DNA from: Panorpa germanica | Taxonomy: Eukaryota; Arthropoda; Insecta; Mecoptera; Panorpidae | Direction of reading: 5' to 3' | NCBI GenBank assembly: GCA_963678705.1 | Contig: OY783216.1 | Coordinates: 10,540,001 to 10,604,000 of the forward strand | Length of the DNA stretch: 64,000 bases | In this document: piece by piece, positions 10,323 to 22,788 of the stretch | Layout: every line of letters begins with the position of its first letter | Position numbering within the stretch: the stretch's first letter is position 1 | Program-made: the position numbers and the translations under genes | The notes under the pieces: model-generated | Told to the model about the DNA's origin: nothing | The model's input: only the letters and a program-made list of their open reading frames with translations | The model's database searches: none

Positions 10323-10478
10323 CTGTCCACATAAAACGCCACCTTGTTGACAACCCCCACCACAATACCGAGCGACATCTGATCACACTGTGCAACCCCA
10401 CCGCGATTGATTGCATCCTGCTTTGACGATAATGCAACAAATGGTACATCCAAGAATTTCGAGTAGTTCGACGTTTTG
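10323..10478 (-). CDS. Candidate internal exon, 52 codons, product unknown
   Basis: On the minus strand a pyrimidine-rich acceptor (TTTTACTCACCACACACCAG) leads into 156 nt that end in GGACAG followed by a GTGGGA donor. The length is a multiple of three and the phase is symmetric (one base, 51 full codons, two bases). The frame reads KTSNYSKFLDVPFVALS, continues through GGVAQCDQMSLG, and ends IVVGVVNKVAFYVDR. It is richer in G and C than its surroundings and has a hydrophobic SLGIVVGVV segment. A stop follows soon after the donor, as expected for an intron. I do not recognise the family. A second minus-strand frame is also open here, and a relic of a transposon gene cannot be excluded. The donor is only moderate. 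Confidence 0.4.
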
Positions 10479-10519
10479 CTGGTGTGTGGTGAGTAAAACA
10501 AATGTGCAAGCTATACATT

Positions 10520-12130
10520 TTCAGGGAGCCGAAAATATTAACAAATTTATATTATGGTAGATTAAATTACTTTATTAATTCTTCAGTCGTAATTTTAATG
10601 TAATGAAACATATATTTAAAAAACTGTATTTTATTTATCAAATTCTAATTCTAAGTTACACTTGTTTCTTGTTAGTTTTGATTAATAATTATTATAAGAC
10701 ATTAATATTATTTGTTAGTTGGTTGATTATTTTAATACACTAATTTTTAAGTATTTTGTTAATCTTTATTTTACTTGTTTCGTTTGTTTTTGATTCGGTT
10801 TAGAATCTTTCTTGTTTGGTGAATTAACATTTTTCTTTTATAATAATAATTTACGGGTTTCTTAGGACCACGGTCCTTTTTTCGCCCTTCTTAATTCATT
10901 TTATTAACATTTTACATATTTACATTTAATTTATTATTACACCTAAACTTTTAAACCCTTTATATACCGTATCCTGTCTATCACTAAGCACATTGGTCAC
11001 CTCAGATATTTTAGTAGTTCCTGCATACTCGTTGGCAACACTACTCCATTTTTTACCAAAACTCTGTACAAATTATTTCTGCAGGCCTCCGTTTCTATAC
11101 ATTGGAAGATCATTCTGGATCTGCTACCCCTTCTCCATAATAGCACATATCTTCTTCTACCAAGTGATTTCTTTTAAGATGTGCCAATACCCCTGTATGG
11201 TCCACCCTCAGTCTCGAGATATGTGATAACACTCTTCTCGGACCTTGGGCTTTCCACCACCAATGACGTCCAAATTAACATTTTTGTATGTTTCTTCTGC
11301 TTTTGTGACTTTTTCGAATTTTGTTTCTTTTTCGACTTTTGTTTCTTAAATCTAATTTACGGCAATGTCAATAGTATGCAATAAAAATTGTGATGTTTTT
11401 CTAGACATTAACTGGATTGGTCTCAAACAATTGTCTTTATACTGGCTTCTTTGTTTGGGTAATCATTTTTAAAATACGTCGCAATGGTCGCGAGGGAATG
11501 TTTATATTTCTCATAAATACTTAAGGTTTTGATTTCATAGTTATTTTCAATAGTCCTGTTTATGTTGACATGTGTTGGAAATTATTTGTTATTTGAGTCA
11601 ACATAATATTAGAGTTATTTGATATTTCAATTCACTATTCATAATAGATATAAACAATGAGTTCATTTGGATATAATAGTGCCTTTATATTAAGTAAATA
11701 TAACAAAGATATAGGTATTACGTAATCGTATGTTAACTCGTATGCTCAGACTGTGTTATCTCGAGATCTGCCTTTCTAATAACGTTTTGGAATCCGTGAT
11801 GGTCAAACGGACAATGTTACAACAAATACTTTAACTAACATTAATCAAATTTACGTTTCCGACGTTCTGACCTTCGTGACATTACGTTGCTGCAGGTTTC
11901 CGCTACAATGGAAAGCTTTTCCAAACTTTCGCTTTAACTTTTAGTTGCTACCCTTTTGTTTTTATACGTGTTGGTATTAGTTTGTTTTCTTTTGGTAAAA
12001 CACTATACACAGACACTCGAAACACTCACGATAGCCTTCTAATACAAAGTAAAGTACAATATAATTTAGTGAAATATATCTAATGATAAGTTATAATTTT
12101 CTACTACCATCAAGATCTGTACCGGCTGAT
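10520..12130. other. No gene recognised
   Basis: A/T-rich with long T-rich runs near 10620-10960 and 11280-11350. Open frames at 10993 and 11181 are low-complexity. No TIR pairs or copies elsewhere in the window were noticed. Confidence 0.5.
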
Positions 12131-12462
12131 GGCGGCTCCAGTTAGGCTGGGTTCACACGGCATTGTACTGCACGTTTTATTGCTGTATAAATATTATCGA
12201 ATAAATACTGACGCATACATTTTATATAGAACCATTTACACGACGTTTGTACTGCAAAAAAACGTACACAGCTAAACACGTTTATCGAATACTCACCGGA
12301 CTTGTCAAGCAAATCGAATGAACTTTACCGTATTCGGTTTGTAGTGGCACATAGTGTTATACGATATCTTTTACACGGCGCGACTTTTATCGAATAGTAA
12401 CCGAACAAGTGTGTAGTGCTGAATGTCATTTGCACGTATTTCAAGTTTATTATAAGAAAATT

Positions 12463-12645
12463 TTTGATGAATCTTTTATAGATAATGATTTATTGATTTC
12501 TTTGGTGGATCAAAAGCCCGTTTTGTGGAATAAAACTATGGAATTACATAAAAATCGCGTTGCAACTTAGCGGCGTCACAAACAATATTTTATCCAAGAA
12601 TTCCAAATCAAGAATAATTCGGCTGCTATAAATACTAGCGGTACA
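12463..12645 (+). pseudogene. MADF-domain-like remnant
   Basis: Reads FDESFIDNDLLISLVDQ, then KPVLWNKTMELHKNRVAT, a TAG stop at 12568-12570, then RRHKQYFIQEF in the same frame. The LLISLVxxxPVLWNKT core with following YK/HKNR matches the start of the MADF domain, a Myb/SANT-type DNA-binding fold found in insect regulators and in the accessory protein of PIF/Harbinger transposons. There is no start codon and no C-terminal half. Being alone among repeats, it is more likely transposon-derived than a host gene; that origin is inference. Confidence 0.5.
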
Positions 12646-13092
12646 ATTCTAATAATCTTCGGTTCAAAGTCCGAACTCTGTTGATTCGTCCTATTCAAAA
12701 TTAATAAAACTTAAATAATACCTATCTCAAACAGTGTTTTTTTTTATATCTTTACTTACCTTAAACATATAGGAAATTTCATTTTAATACATTTATTTTG
12801 CCGTATGAGAACTGCAGCTATCTATACTAATAAATGCATTTATTTTATAATTATAAAAATTTACCATGTGAACATCCCGCTGATTATACGTTCAAACCCG
12901 AATACTGTAAGAAACGTGCAGTATTAGTCTCACGACGGGACCGTTCTGAGCACACCACCGCGACTCTTATACTTATCAAGGCTTTATAATAATTATAACA
13001 CAAGTTATACATATTTCAGAACATAAAAACAGAGTCAGATTAATCTTGAGAGATACCAGCCTACGAGCATAAGCCAAATAAGAGAAAGAAAA

Positions 13093-13488
13093 CGGTACCA
13101 AACGATGTGTTGAAATGTTTGCCTCCAACATATGAGTCCAATATTGGAAGATTGACATTGCAAGTTTTCTGCTACACGGTGGAACGAATGTTTGATCCGA
13201 ATAATTTATTTATTTTATTAATTTGTTGATGTTATTGACACCGACACTGTTTAACAAAAACTTTCAAGTAAATAAAGAAACTTTCAAGTATAAAACCTTC
13301 CTTTGTTGGACGATTCAATCTGCAGTGCATGACATGTGGATCAAGTGTGTGGTGGGGTTAGAAAAATCACTTTTGACGCGAGTCAAAAGACCGACAACAG
13401 CCCGAACTTCTCTCAACGTTGACCACACGATGCGTCCAAACATCAAGCGCCCAACGTTGGAAGGTGTTCGTAGCATCGTTTGGTACCA
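13093..13488. mobile_element. PIF/Harbinger-like MITE, inverted relative to the 37.3 kb copy
   Basis: Ends in GGTACCAAACGATG and CATCGTTTGGTACC. The interior is an inverted match to 37343-37678 (CCTTTGTTGGACGATT, GAAACTTTCAAGTA, GTTGGAAGGTGTTCGTAGCA). The termini here are eroded, so no target duplication is legible; the 37 kb copy supplies it. The 106-codon open frame across it is a shadow. Confidence 0.7.
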
Positions 13489-13978
13489 GTATTACACGCT
13501 GAAATATATTCATTTCGATCATCCCTATACTAAAATAAAGTGAAGAATTACTTTACTTATTGTTTCAATTAATTAATTCGTGCCGCAAGGTATATTGCTT
13601 TCTTCCACAAACGTTAGGTAAATAATAATACGTTAAGTTATATAAATAATAATACATAAGTTAACGTTTTGTGTTTAGACGGTTTTATCCAGTTCCACTG
13701 AAGCAGAGACCCCAAGCAAAAGATATTTTTATTCTAAACACAACAAATCAAATTTCAGAAAACAAACAAAAATTAAAATCTGATTTTAATAACGAAATAA
13801 ATTTAATGAAACATTATTTCTTTTTTTAATTTATTCATAAAAACGTATTACGACTCGATAAAGTCAACAATAAAAAAAGTTTTTTATTTAGTACGGCACA
13901 CAAAGGTATAATAAAAATATCCTGTAGTTGAAAAAATATACAACGTTACTGTGTACAATGTGCATGCATATTCCATGC

Positions 13979-14009
13979 GTGTGTGTTTGTGTGTGTGTGT
14001 GTGTGTGTG
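13979..14009. repeat. (GT)n microsatellite
   Basis: A GT run interrupted once by TTT. Confidence 0.95.
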
Positions 14010-14316
14010 AGCTACCCGTTCAACGATTACGCGGCTAAAAGAAGATACAGATATAACTAATGATTAAAATCGGACGGTTTATAAAACACACCCGCTGTAA
14101 GCTTTAAGCTGCTGACTTGAAAGTTTTAGAATGTAGCGCTACAGTCAATCTCTTAGTCACCCTCCTCCAAATTAACTCCTTGCTTGAGTTTCCAAGCACA
14201 GGGTGTTTAACAAAGCATCAACACATCTATACGGATTTCAATTTCACATTTAACATTTTCAATTAAACATTTCACGTTACTGTCGTTCACTTATATGTTA
14301 CTTAGATTCTTACATT

Positions 14317-14470
14317 AAGGGCGTCCGCACATGGGGCTACTGGTTGCAAACCTTAGCCCCGAATCTGCCCGATCTGAATGATAATGGAACTGTGTTGTTA
14401 GTGAGAGAATGAACGTGTGAGAGAGAGAAAACACAAGACACGAATGAAGCTAAATTCGGTAAAAAAACAT
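14317..14470. mobile_element. Fragment of the CCGCACATG foldback element
   Basis: AAGGGCGTCCGCACATGGGG through GCAAACCTTAGCCCCGAATC and GAACTGTGTTGTTAGTGAG matches, inverted, the right arm of the element at 24387-25147. Only one terminus is present. Confidence 0.65.
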
Positions 14471-14479
14471 TCGACTCCG

Positions 14480-16405
14480 ACTCCTCTTCCCACTCCCACC
14501 AAATTCAATACTAAGACATTTTGGGGTGTGGTGTATTACCATACTCACAAAACTTCTTAAGGAGAAAACGTGAATAATTTTATGTTCTTTACAATGCTTT
14601 GTGACATATTTATTCGTATTTTAAACACTAACACATTTGACACATAAGACTAATTTTTGATTAAATATTACTAGGTTGTGCTTCTCAGTAAGAAAATTGT
14701 CTTGGAGTGCAAGTTTGAAACTTTAAAGTGGCGTTATTTATGCTTGGTGTACAAGGCTTGGTAAACAAGCTAACTGCAAGGTTGCTTCTAGTATAATATA
14801 CAATACAACATTAAACGAATAATTCAGCATTAAAATTAGCTATCTAGTAGCTTATTTTTCAAGCGTTCTATGAAATCTTACAAACCTTAACCTTGCAACC
14901 TTACTAATACAGTAAAATAAATGCGTTTTCCAATTGGTACTAGCTAATCCTGCAATGTTATTCAGCCTGGTTATATTTAATTTTGCACCAACCTAAATTA
15001 ATAAGCTTAAATATAGCTAATGCCTTGCAAAGATAGCTTTATAAAATCTAATTTCAAGATTCATTTCGACCTAGGATAAGGAAACACATTATATAAATAT
15101 AATGTAACATTCATAATTTATGTTAAGTGAGTTGAGTTCAAAATAAAATTAAAATGAATCTAAATTTTACTTTTACTTAAAGCCATTATATATTATAATT
15201 CTATTTTATCCTGGGCGAATTTGTAAATTTTATTTATCTTTAGTTTTTATTTTCTCCAGTCTAAATTTGTCTCAGGTTCCAATAAAGTTCTTAGATTAGT
15301 ATAAATCTGCGACTGATAATACATACATTTTACACATAGTGTACACGTTAATTTGACTCTGAGCAATACCTTAAATTCTAGAAATGTGTAATATATGTAC
15401 TGAGAAAGTTAACTATTAGGATCTCAAATGTGATTTCTTTTAAATAGTCGCAATATTATTGAAGATATTACAATTAAAACAATCATTTAAAGAATCAGGA
15501 TTTATTATTTTTTAACTTATAATATTTAAATATTTGCATAACTCCACAGTCTTGGTTATGACAAATCTGGAATTTAACCTAAAAAGTTGGTTTTAAAATT
15601 GCAGTTTTGTCAAAGGCCCGCCACAATTAATTAATGTAAAATGAATCCGAGTTATTTTTCTTGGTTAACCTACAGTTGTATTCCACCTAAAGCTTTTAAT
15701 AAACCTGAGTTAACTGAGTTAATTGAAGATGCAGCTCTTATGATTCTTATCGTTGATGGAAGAATTTTCTAATTAATAAGATGCAATAGTTTCTATTTTA
15801 AAAAGGTGCAATAGATGCTCTTTAATTTTTTTTAAAAATAATATAAGGGTGGCATATATTTTGCAACACCTTGTTTTTTAATCTGGTCGTCCATCTTTAT
15901 TTGTCGTCCATTTTTGCACCATATTAACGTTTAACAACTAAAGTTTATTACCACAAAAAATGTAATAACTTTAATTTAAAAAAATTTATATTTGTCATAA
16001 TTTTTATTAGAAATAAAATTAACCGCTGACATTTATTGTTTATATACTAACAAAGGTCGGGAAATGACCGGACGTTGTGTTCGTGTGGACGGATTGCTAG
16101 TAAAAGATGGACTCACAATTAGAAAAACAAATAATAAAGTAATGTCAACGTATTCGTAAATCACACACAGATGTACTCGTACATATAAGTAAATACTACG
16201 AAATTGATAAACAAAGCGAACAAATTAACAACAGGTCCACACCTGCGGCGCGCGAGAACGATAATGAACAAAACAAGTTCGTACCAGTACTCTGCCTTCT
16301 AATACCTACGAGTATAAAAATAACTTCATACACCAAAAATAGATATAGAATTCAATAATTCAAGAAGTGTCCTAAATGAACATTATAAATTTTACGATTA
16401 GTCCC
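14480..16405. other. No gene recognised
   Basis: A/T-rich. No frame over about 60 codons stands out, and neither splice-flanked exons nor inverted termini were seen. About 16230-16255 is locally G/C-rich (GGCGCGCG). Confidence 0.5.
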
Positions 16406-16413
16406 ATCAAATA

Positions 16414-16900
16414 AAGGGCTTCACACGAGACGAGATAAGAGTTTCAAAAATCTCGCCTTGTTCTCGTTAGTTTAGAAAGCTTTTTATCGTTTTAGTCTCG
16501 TCTCGTCTCGTCACATCTCGTTATTGGAGATATATTTTAAGATAGTCCTAAACAAAGTAATTCATTATATTATTTCTGCTAATTTTTTTTTTTTATTGTA
16601 AATATTTCAAATTTAAATTGAAGAATTTTTTTTTGTATACAGTTGATCAACTGGTTTAATTTCACTTAGTGCATCATCTAACGTGACACTACTAATACGC
16701 ATTACTAGTTGTTGCTGTTAGTTTATTTTTCTAGCAATTTCTTTTTAGAAATAACTTCAACGAAACCAGAAACGAGACTCTCTGGTCTCGCCGTATGTGG
16801 TCTCGGTACCGTCTTAATAGTTTTTTTAAATGTCTCGTCGCTTTCACAAGACTAGAAGCAAGACGATACGAGAAAAGTCTCGTGCTCGTGTGAAGCCCTA
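16414..16900 (+). mobile_element. Complete hAT MITE (TCACACGAG family), copy 1
   Basis: Starts AAGGGCTTCACACGAGACGA and ends CTCGTGTGAAGCCCTA, near-perfect inverted termini, and is flanked by the exact 8-bp duplication ATCAAATA (406-413 and 901-908 within this kilobase). An 8-bp duplication with an AGGG-type terminus is diagnostic of the hAT superfamily. There is no transposase. Copies at 38836-39311 and 47952-48667 share the interior, including GTTGATCAACTGGTTT and GTGCATCATC. Confidence 0.92.
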
Positions 16901-16909
16901 ATCAAATAT

Positions 16910-18300
16910 AGAATTCAATACGTAATTATTACAAATAATATTAAAAATTCGCAGTGCGTATAATAATATTGTCAGAGTCTGTATATAGCCTTATTAGCAT
17001 AGCTTTACTACTATTGGACATGGAGGTTGAATAGGAAATGAATAACTATGTCAGATATACGTCCATTTTTTTCTAGATTGTGAAATAACTTTCACAATAT
17101 TAGCTAGTGATTGTCGCATCATTATTTTTATGACTGTTTTTTGTTACTTCCTTTATTATTATTCTTTAATACAATTGTTTATTGTTACATCTGGACCATC
17201 TCATGAGATTCATTGATCAGTGGTAATAAATACGCCAATAAAAGCACATCTTAGTCGGCGAAATCTTATTTAATAAAGATGAAAAGTAATAAAATGGAAA
17301 ACATAAAACCGGTATAAATCGAATATGATTATTTCGTTAAAAAGTCACTATATTTCTCTTAGACTTGTCTCAGTATGGCACCGTAAAAAAAACGTATACG
17401 CGGTACTTCGCTTTACCTATTCGAACTCTGCAGATGTAATGAGACCTCTCATACTGCAAGCGGCAAAGCCGTCCGAATACGGGCGGCACGTACCTCTCAC
17501 ATTAGAACCGAATAACAGCGAATTTTAACCAAGCGATACCACCACCACAACGGTAACCTATTCGATACTTTGTAAATGCAAACAGCTGCCTCAGACTGGA
17601 GGGGATACCTACGAACGCTTGTTCTAACGCTCCAATGCGCTTTGTTTCGGATCTATCGGCGACATTGCTTTGTGAACAAATATGTACAACATGCTTCAGT
17701 TTATACAAATACGATAGAACTAACTTAAAATTCACACCAACCAGAACTCAGATACATAATAAATGCTAAAGTCCCTTTAATGCCAATGATCTCCCAAATA
17801 AAACATATGTAAAATAAATTTCAATATGCATTAAGTTAAAAAGAATCTTTTATTACCCGTGGTACATCTAGTAAAGCTGGCAAATGAAATGCATTATGTT
17901 TCTTACGATAACAACAGCAGTTTTCGTCTTCTTAACTTGAAGTTCATAATAACAGTTATGAATGTAGGTTAAGTGGCGGCCATTACAATCATAGTTCGTG
18001 AATCGTGGTGCTACGTGTTAGTGCAGTAAATGCACTTACTGCTCACTGTTGCAGCAGCGATGCTTATTGCAAAGTTGTTTAATAAATATTTGCAGCCTAA
18101 ACAGTGGAAACTAATTAGCAATGTCTGTAATGGCCGACTGTAATACTTAATTAGTTTGGAATCTTTGTGATTTATAATGATTACTAAGCAATAAGATCTC
18201 ATATTGTAAATGTATGTGTACACCGTAAGACAATTTTCTACCTGGGTTCACATTCTCTTATTTAAACGACGACACCGTTACAAAAATGTATGCAAGCGAC
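16910..18300. other. No gene; a locally G/C-richer patch at 17370-17720
   Basis: Most is A/T-rich. From 17370 to 17720 composition rises and overlapping frames are open on both strands (67 codons plus, 77 codons minus, the latter with RIGALEQAFVGIPSSLRQLF). No copy elsewhere in the window was noticed, so it may be host regulatory or exonic DNA. No clean acceptor-donor pair was found. Confidence 0.35.
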
Positions 18301-18319
18301 CGTTGTTTTCGGTGATTTA

Positions 18320-19230
18320 GAATTGCAATATCTCAAGAATGGTGATTCTTAGAGAAAAAAGTATAAGAACAATTTTTGTAGATAATTTCATGATCTACAA
18401 CTTTGGTCTGATTTATTTTTATTATAAAACTTACCGTTTACCGTAAAAATTGGAAAAACCATTTTTGTTTACTTTTGACTTTGAATAACTTTTTTTGCAG
18501 ATGTGCGATCGGTGAGGACTTTTAGTATTTTATTTGTAATAATGTCCCCGAGGTCTGTACCAACTTCGAGCTCTATGCGAATTATAGCTAATTGAAATGT
18601 TTATTTTGACCGGGCTATAACTGACTAAAAAAATATATTTATTTCAACAAAATATAAAATATTTCCAATTTATTCGTTATTTGATCAAGTGATTTTCGAA
18701 ATTTGGGAATTTTTTTTTTGATTTGTAAATTAGGTACTAAAGGTAGCCCATATAACATATTTCAACTTTCTAGCACAATTTTTACCATTAGCAAAAACCG
18801 CCCCCGTGCCTCCAAATAAAATTTTCAAAATTTCTTTTTTAATTAGATGCTCAATTATAACATAATCCAGAACTTTCTCCAAAGTTTCCCAGCAGGCATC
18901 CTCATATTCTCCACACCCCTTTTATCAATTTATGAATTTCTAAAGTATGAATTACGTTACTTTAATACACATGCAAAATTTCAATTTTCTATCTTTTACG
19001 AATTAAAAGTTATACAGCAAAAAGAAAAATATTTTTTTTTAGTTTTTCCAAAATTACGCGTTTCCAGGAAATGCAGGGAAAAATCCGAGGACGCCAAAAG
19101 TCTTAGAAACTTTTTTATCTACGAAATAGAAAATGTTAAAAAACTTTCTGGAGCCGTTTTCAAGCCACCATACGATTCGCGTAAACATATAAACAATTAA
19201 ACATACACTTGTAACATTATAATATAGGAC
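18320..19230 (+). repeat. Rep-G copy 1
   Basis: Matches 62390-63010 and then 63411-63425: CAACTTTCTAGC, AACCGCCCCCGTGCC, CAAGCCACCATACGATTCG, ending in AACATTATAATATAGGA. It gives the empty target for the hAT insertion at 63011-63402. Open frames on both strands are shadows: the minus-strand WWLENG string recurs in copy 2 but no domain is recognisable. Confidence 0.75.
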
Positions 19231-20690
19231 TCTACCGATAAGTTTCATAGCACAACAACTATTTTAAACCTTGTGTCTCCACTAACTACATATTTGTAAG
19301 TAGTAGTTAGTTTGTTCATATTTGTGACTGTTCCATCTGTGCACCCAAACCGTTTTACACCGCTGCCAGTTAAAAAAAGTTAGTTACATATCTAGGACTA
19401 TGTCGAATAGTTAGATTTGTCATCACTATCTCCAACGCGACCTAGCGACCTGGAGGCGTTACTTATTGATCAGACAAACTAATTGTCAGAGCGTAATACA
19501 CCTCTCGGCAGTCGGGGGGCGGGGGAAGGGTCCCATTGCGTGGGAAACAACAACCACAACCCTCTTGTCTTCACCCAAGGTTCATATGCTAGATTAACCT
19601 CCCACGAATATATTCCCAATCGTATTTCTCAAATTACTTGCCGAGTAAATAACAAATATTGCTTTCTGTCATAATCCAAAGATTCTCTTTCGCATCCCAC
19701 TTCCCCTCTTTTGGCTACCACACGTGCCCAGTGGCAGAAACCATTAATTAGGTTTTCCCATTTGTCCTTTCCGTATCATATCAACATCACCATCACCATC
19801 ACCATCACCGTCACCGTCACCGTCAACGCCAACGTCACGTTGTTGTCTCTAGGTCATAATATTGATATTAAAGATTGTATCAATGTTTTAGTTTGTTATT
19901 ATAACGCGTTGTTTTTTTCTCTTTATTATTATTATTATTTTATTCCAACAGTTTTTTATATGCGATATATTATTCATTATTTTTCTTCAGTTTAAGGACG
20001 TTGTCGTGCTAGAAATTGATTCAAAATTTATTAGCGTATCCTCGTTCAGATGATTCGAACTTTAATTAAAACTATCTCGAACTTGAAACGGTCAATCGTC
20101 TTCCAATTTTTAGGATAATTAGATAATTATTATTAGTATATTTTTATATTATACAGTGTGTTTGGTAGTAAGGTGCAAATCCTTAAGGGGATGATAGTTG
20201 AGACCATTTAGAACATTTTGAGCAATACATGTCTTAGGCGAAGTCTGATTATTTATTTTTTGCTGCTATTTTTATATTATTTTTATAAAAACCCAATTTC
20301 TGTCAGTAAAATGCCAACAGTGGCCCAATTTAAGGAGGTATGTTAATTATTTTATTTTTTGGCTTTTGTGAGATATGTACCTAAACTAATAGAAAAAGTT
20401 CCAAGCATCTGCCTTATTTAAAAAAAATGCTAGACGCTTTTGAAGTCGTAAAAACTTTTAAAATTAAAAAAAGCTGCACAGTTTATGGCATTTAGAAAAA
20501 TAAATAAAATGGCCTCGATCGTTCAAACCTTTTTAAAAACATACTCAGTTATTGGTATCTTTCTTTTAAGGTATCATTTAAGCTAATATCTTAGCTTGAT
20601 TTCAACTGCTAGGTAATCTCGTATTCATTGTAATATAACAATTGTGTGTTTTGTAGATTTGTTTATCATTTGGTGAGTTAGTTCTTTGGC
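19231..20690. other. No gene recognised
   Basis: A G/C-richer patch at 19480-19740 (GGCAGTCGGGGGGCGGGGGA) lies beside a microsatellite. The rest is A/T-rich. No intact repeat termini were identified. Confidence 0.45.
19783..19838. repeat. (CATCAC/CGTCAC)n microsatellite
   Basis: Six-base units CATCAC drift into CGTCAC and then CGTCAACGCCAACGTCACG. The open frame across it is low-complexity. Confidence 0.9.
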
Positions 20691-20714
20691 AGTCATGGAA
20701 TTCATTTAATCCAT

Positions 20715-21420
20715 CTCCAGCAATCGAATACGAGTTATAATACACTACACTGTGTGCAGTAAATTATGACTTGATTTCTCTCTACTCCTAGAGTTTTGCG
20801 ATGCCAGCCTATATTGGCCATAAACTCGATAAATATTGAGCAGAAATTGCAACTGCATGTGTACGAAGGAGACGTTCCGTATGGCATGTAGCATGGGGAG
20901 ATACATCCATGGGGGCCACCTGGTGCTTACCTTCCCGGATGGCCGTTGATCGTGTTAGAGTCTATAAAATAATTACCTCGGCCACCCAAAGGACAACTAG
21001 ATAAGTGATTTTCTTTATAATTTTACAAAAACTTTTACCATTCTACAGAAGACACTTGTAGCACGACAACTACCTTAACGGAATACGAGTTATACACTAT
21101 ATTGTGTACAGTAAATCATGATTTGATTTCCCTCTATTCCTAAAGTTTTGCGATGCCAGCCTATATTGACCATAAACTAGTGAAGTATTGTGCAGAAATT
21201 GCATCTACATGTGTACATGGAAGGCGGAACTTAGGTATGTAGCATCACTGAAATGTGTTCGTCCTAGTGGAAAAAAGAAAGTATGGAGGTGAATCAAATA
21301 CTATTCGCCGTGACACGAGGGGTGCAATGTCAACGGATTTAACCTCATTCTCATACCACCACAATCACAACCCGAACGAGTAACAACTACCTTAACGAAT
21401 GTACACCAATTGCGAAATTT
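20715..21420 (+). repeat. Local direct duplication, unit about 350 bp
   Basis: Unit 1 from about 20725 and unit 2 from about 21080 share AATACGAGTTATA, GTTTTGCGATGCCAGCCTAT, CCATAAACT and GCATGTGTAC/TACATGTGTAC, with many small differences. CAACTACCTTAACG closes both units (21068 and 21387). The diverged tandem duplication has no coding sense. Confidence 0.7.
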
Positions 21421-21429
21421 GTAAAGAAA

Positions 21430-22780
21430 TACAGCCTTAAAAGATTCTAAGCCACGTTATAAATATTAATCATTACGTTAATAAATTAACTCAATGAGAA
21501 ACTTTTGAAGAAGCTGTTTATTTAATTAAAATACAAAAAATAACATTTCCATCAAAATGAATTCATCTCAAGTTTTCAACTTCGTTAGGAATTCACTGGC
21601 TGTGCGAAATATTTTTGATAAAACATTAAACTTTTTAAGACTGAAAATAAGTTGAATCGAAAGAAAATTATTAAATGGGGCGTAAGTATTCGCGATTCGA
21701 TTACATGGCGGCATTTCCCGTCGTTTTCCCAACATTTCCAGGCATTTCCAGGCCGTGAACTTCAAACATGTCAAAATAACTTTGAACAAATATTTCAAGA
21801 ATTTATGATAAACGGAACCACAAAAGTATGACGTTTATTTATTGTACCGATTGAATGAATTATCGGGACAGTGAGTGTACGGGGACAGAACTGCGGGCTG
21901 GAACTGTGCCTGTGATATAAAGCCTTGCTACTGGTAGCTAAGAAGTCTTATTTGGTTTCCGATATTTCAAAATCTAAAATTCTTTTATGTTCTATATGTG
22001 AATAATATAAATAATAATCTGGTACAGTACAACAAAATGAATTTGCTTCGGTTTATTGAATTTAAAGCTTTAAAAGTAGTATAAAAGCTCAGAAAATAAT
22101 AAAATGAAGTTTAAAGCACTCAAGAGACTGAACAAACCAAAATAGAATTTATTTATTTAAATTATAAGATGAAAGTTGAGCTTTCTAGGGAGTTAATATT
22201 ATTAAAGCTCAAGGTAGAGTCGCTCCCCCAAAAATATCAGGTGATTAACAAACCATTCAAGAAATAAGTAACTTTGTAGTTTCCATCAGCAGTTCTTTGA
22301 TTTCGATTCATCTTTTCGCCAGCCTCCCAAACTAGTAGCTGAGTCATCTCCAACTAAACCTCCTTGTTTCTATCTTGAACTTTATAAATATTTTAAAGTT
22401 GAGCTTTATTATGCAGTACTGCATGCGGGCTTTTACTGAGAGCTAGTGCACTGAAAGCTCTCACCACGTTATTTTAAATTTACCGAAAATAAATAGTATT
22501 TTTTATGACTTTGATTTAAGTTTAAGAGCTTTGGTCTTGTCTCGGGATATAAAATCAGGCAACTCGTTGTACATTATCGATCTCAGGTGGTTCACCAAAT
22601 TACATTTTATTTTCTTATTTTATTTCGTTCTTTACGATGCTAGTAGGAATGGTGAAAACAAATGATTATTAAGAAATTTGTTACAGTTTATATGTTTTGC
22701 AAATAACAAATTTGATTACACATCATCTGATCAGATGTTTTTTATGTTGGCCATTTTATTTGGTGTCGATTGGTGTCAGC
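21430..22780. other. No gene recognised
   Basis: A/T-rich. A 76-codon minus frame at 21568-21798 has no recognisable domain. AAAGCTC/GAGCTTT motifs recur between 22070 and 22460 without clear periodicity. Confidence 0.45.
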
Positions 22781-22788
22781 TTAGGGAA

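Noticed and set aside
12750..12830. Minus-strand 52-nt exon with a GTAAGT donor
   Set aside because: Very A/T-rich with a poor acceptor; the open frame is too short to mean anything.
20890..20990. Minus-strand mini-exon ending at a GTAAGC donor near 20930
   Set aside because: Acceptor is weak, the enclosed 31 nt has no context, and the site lies in a tandem duplication whose other unit lacks it.
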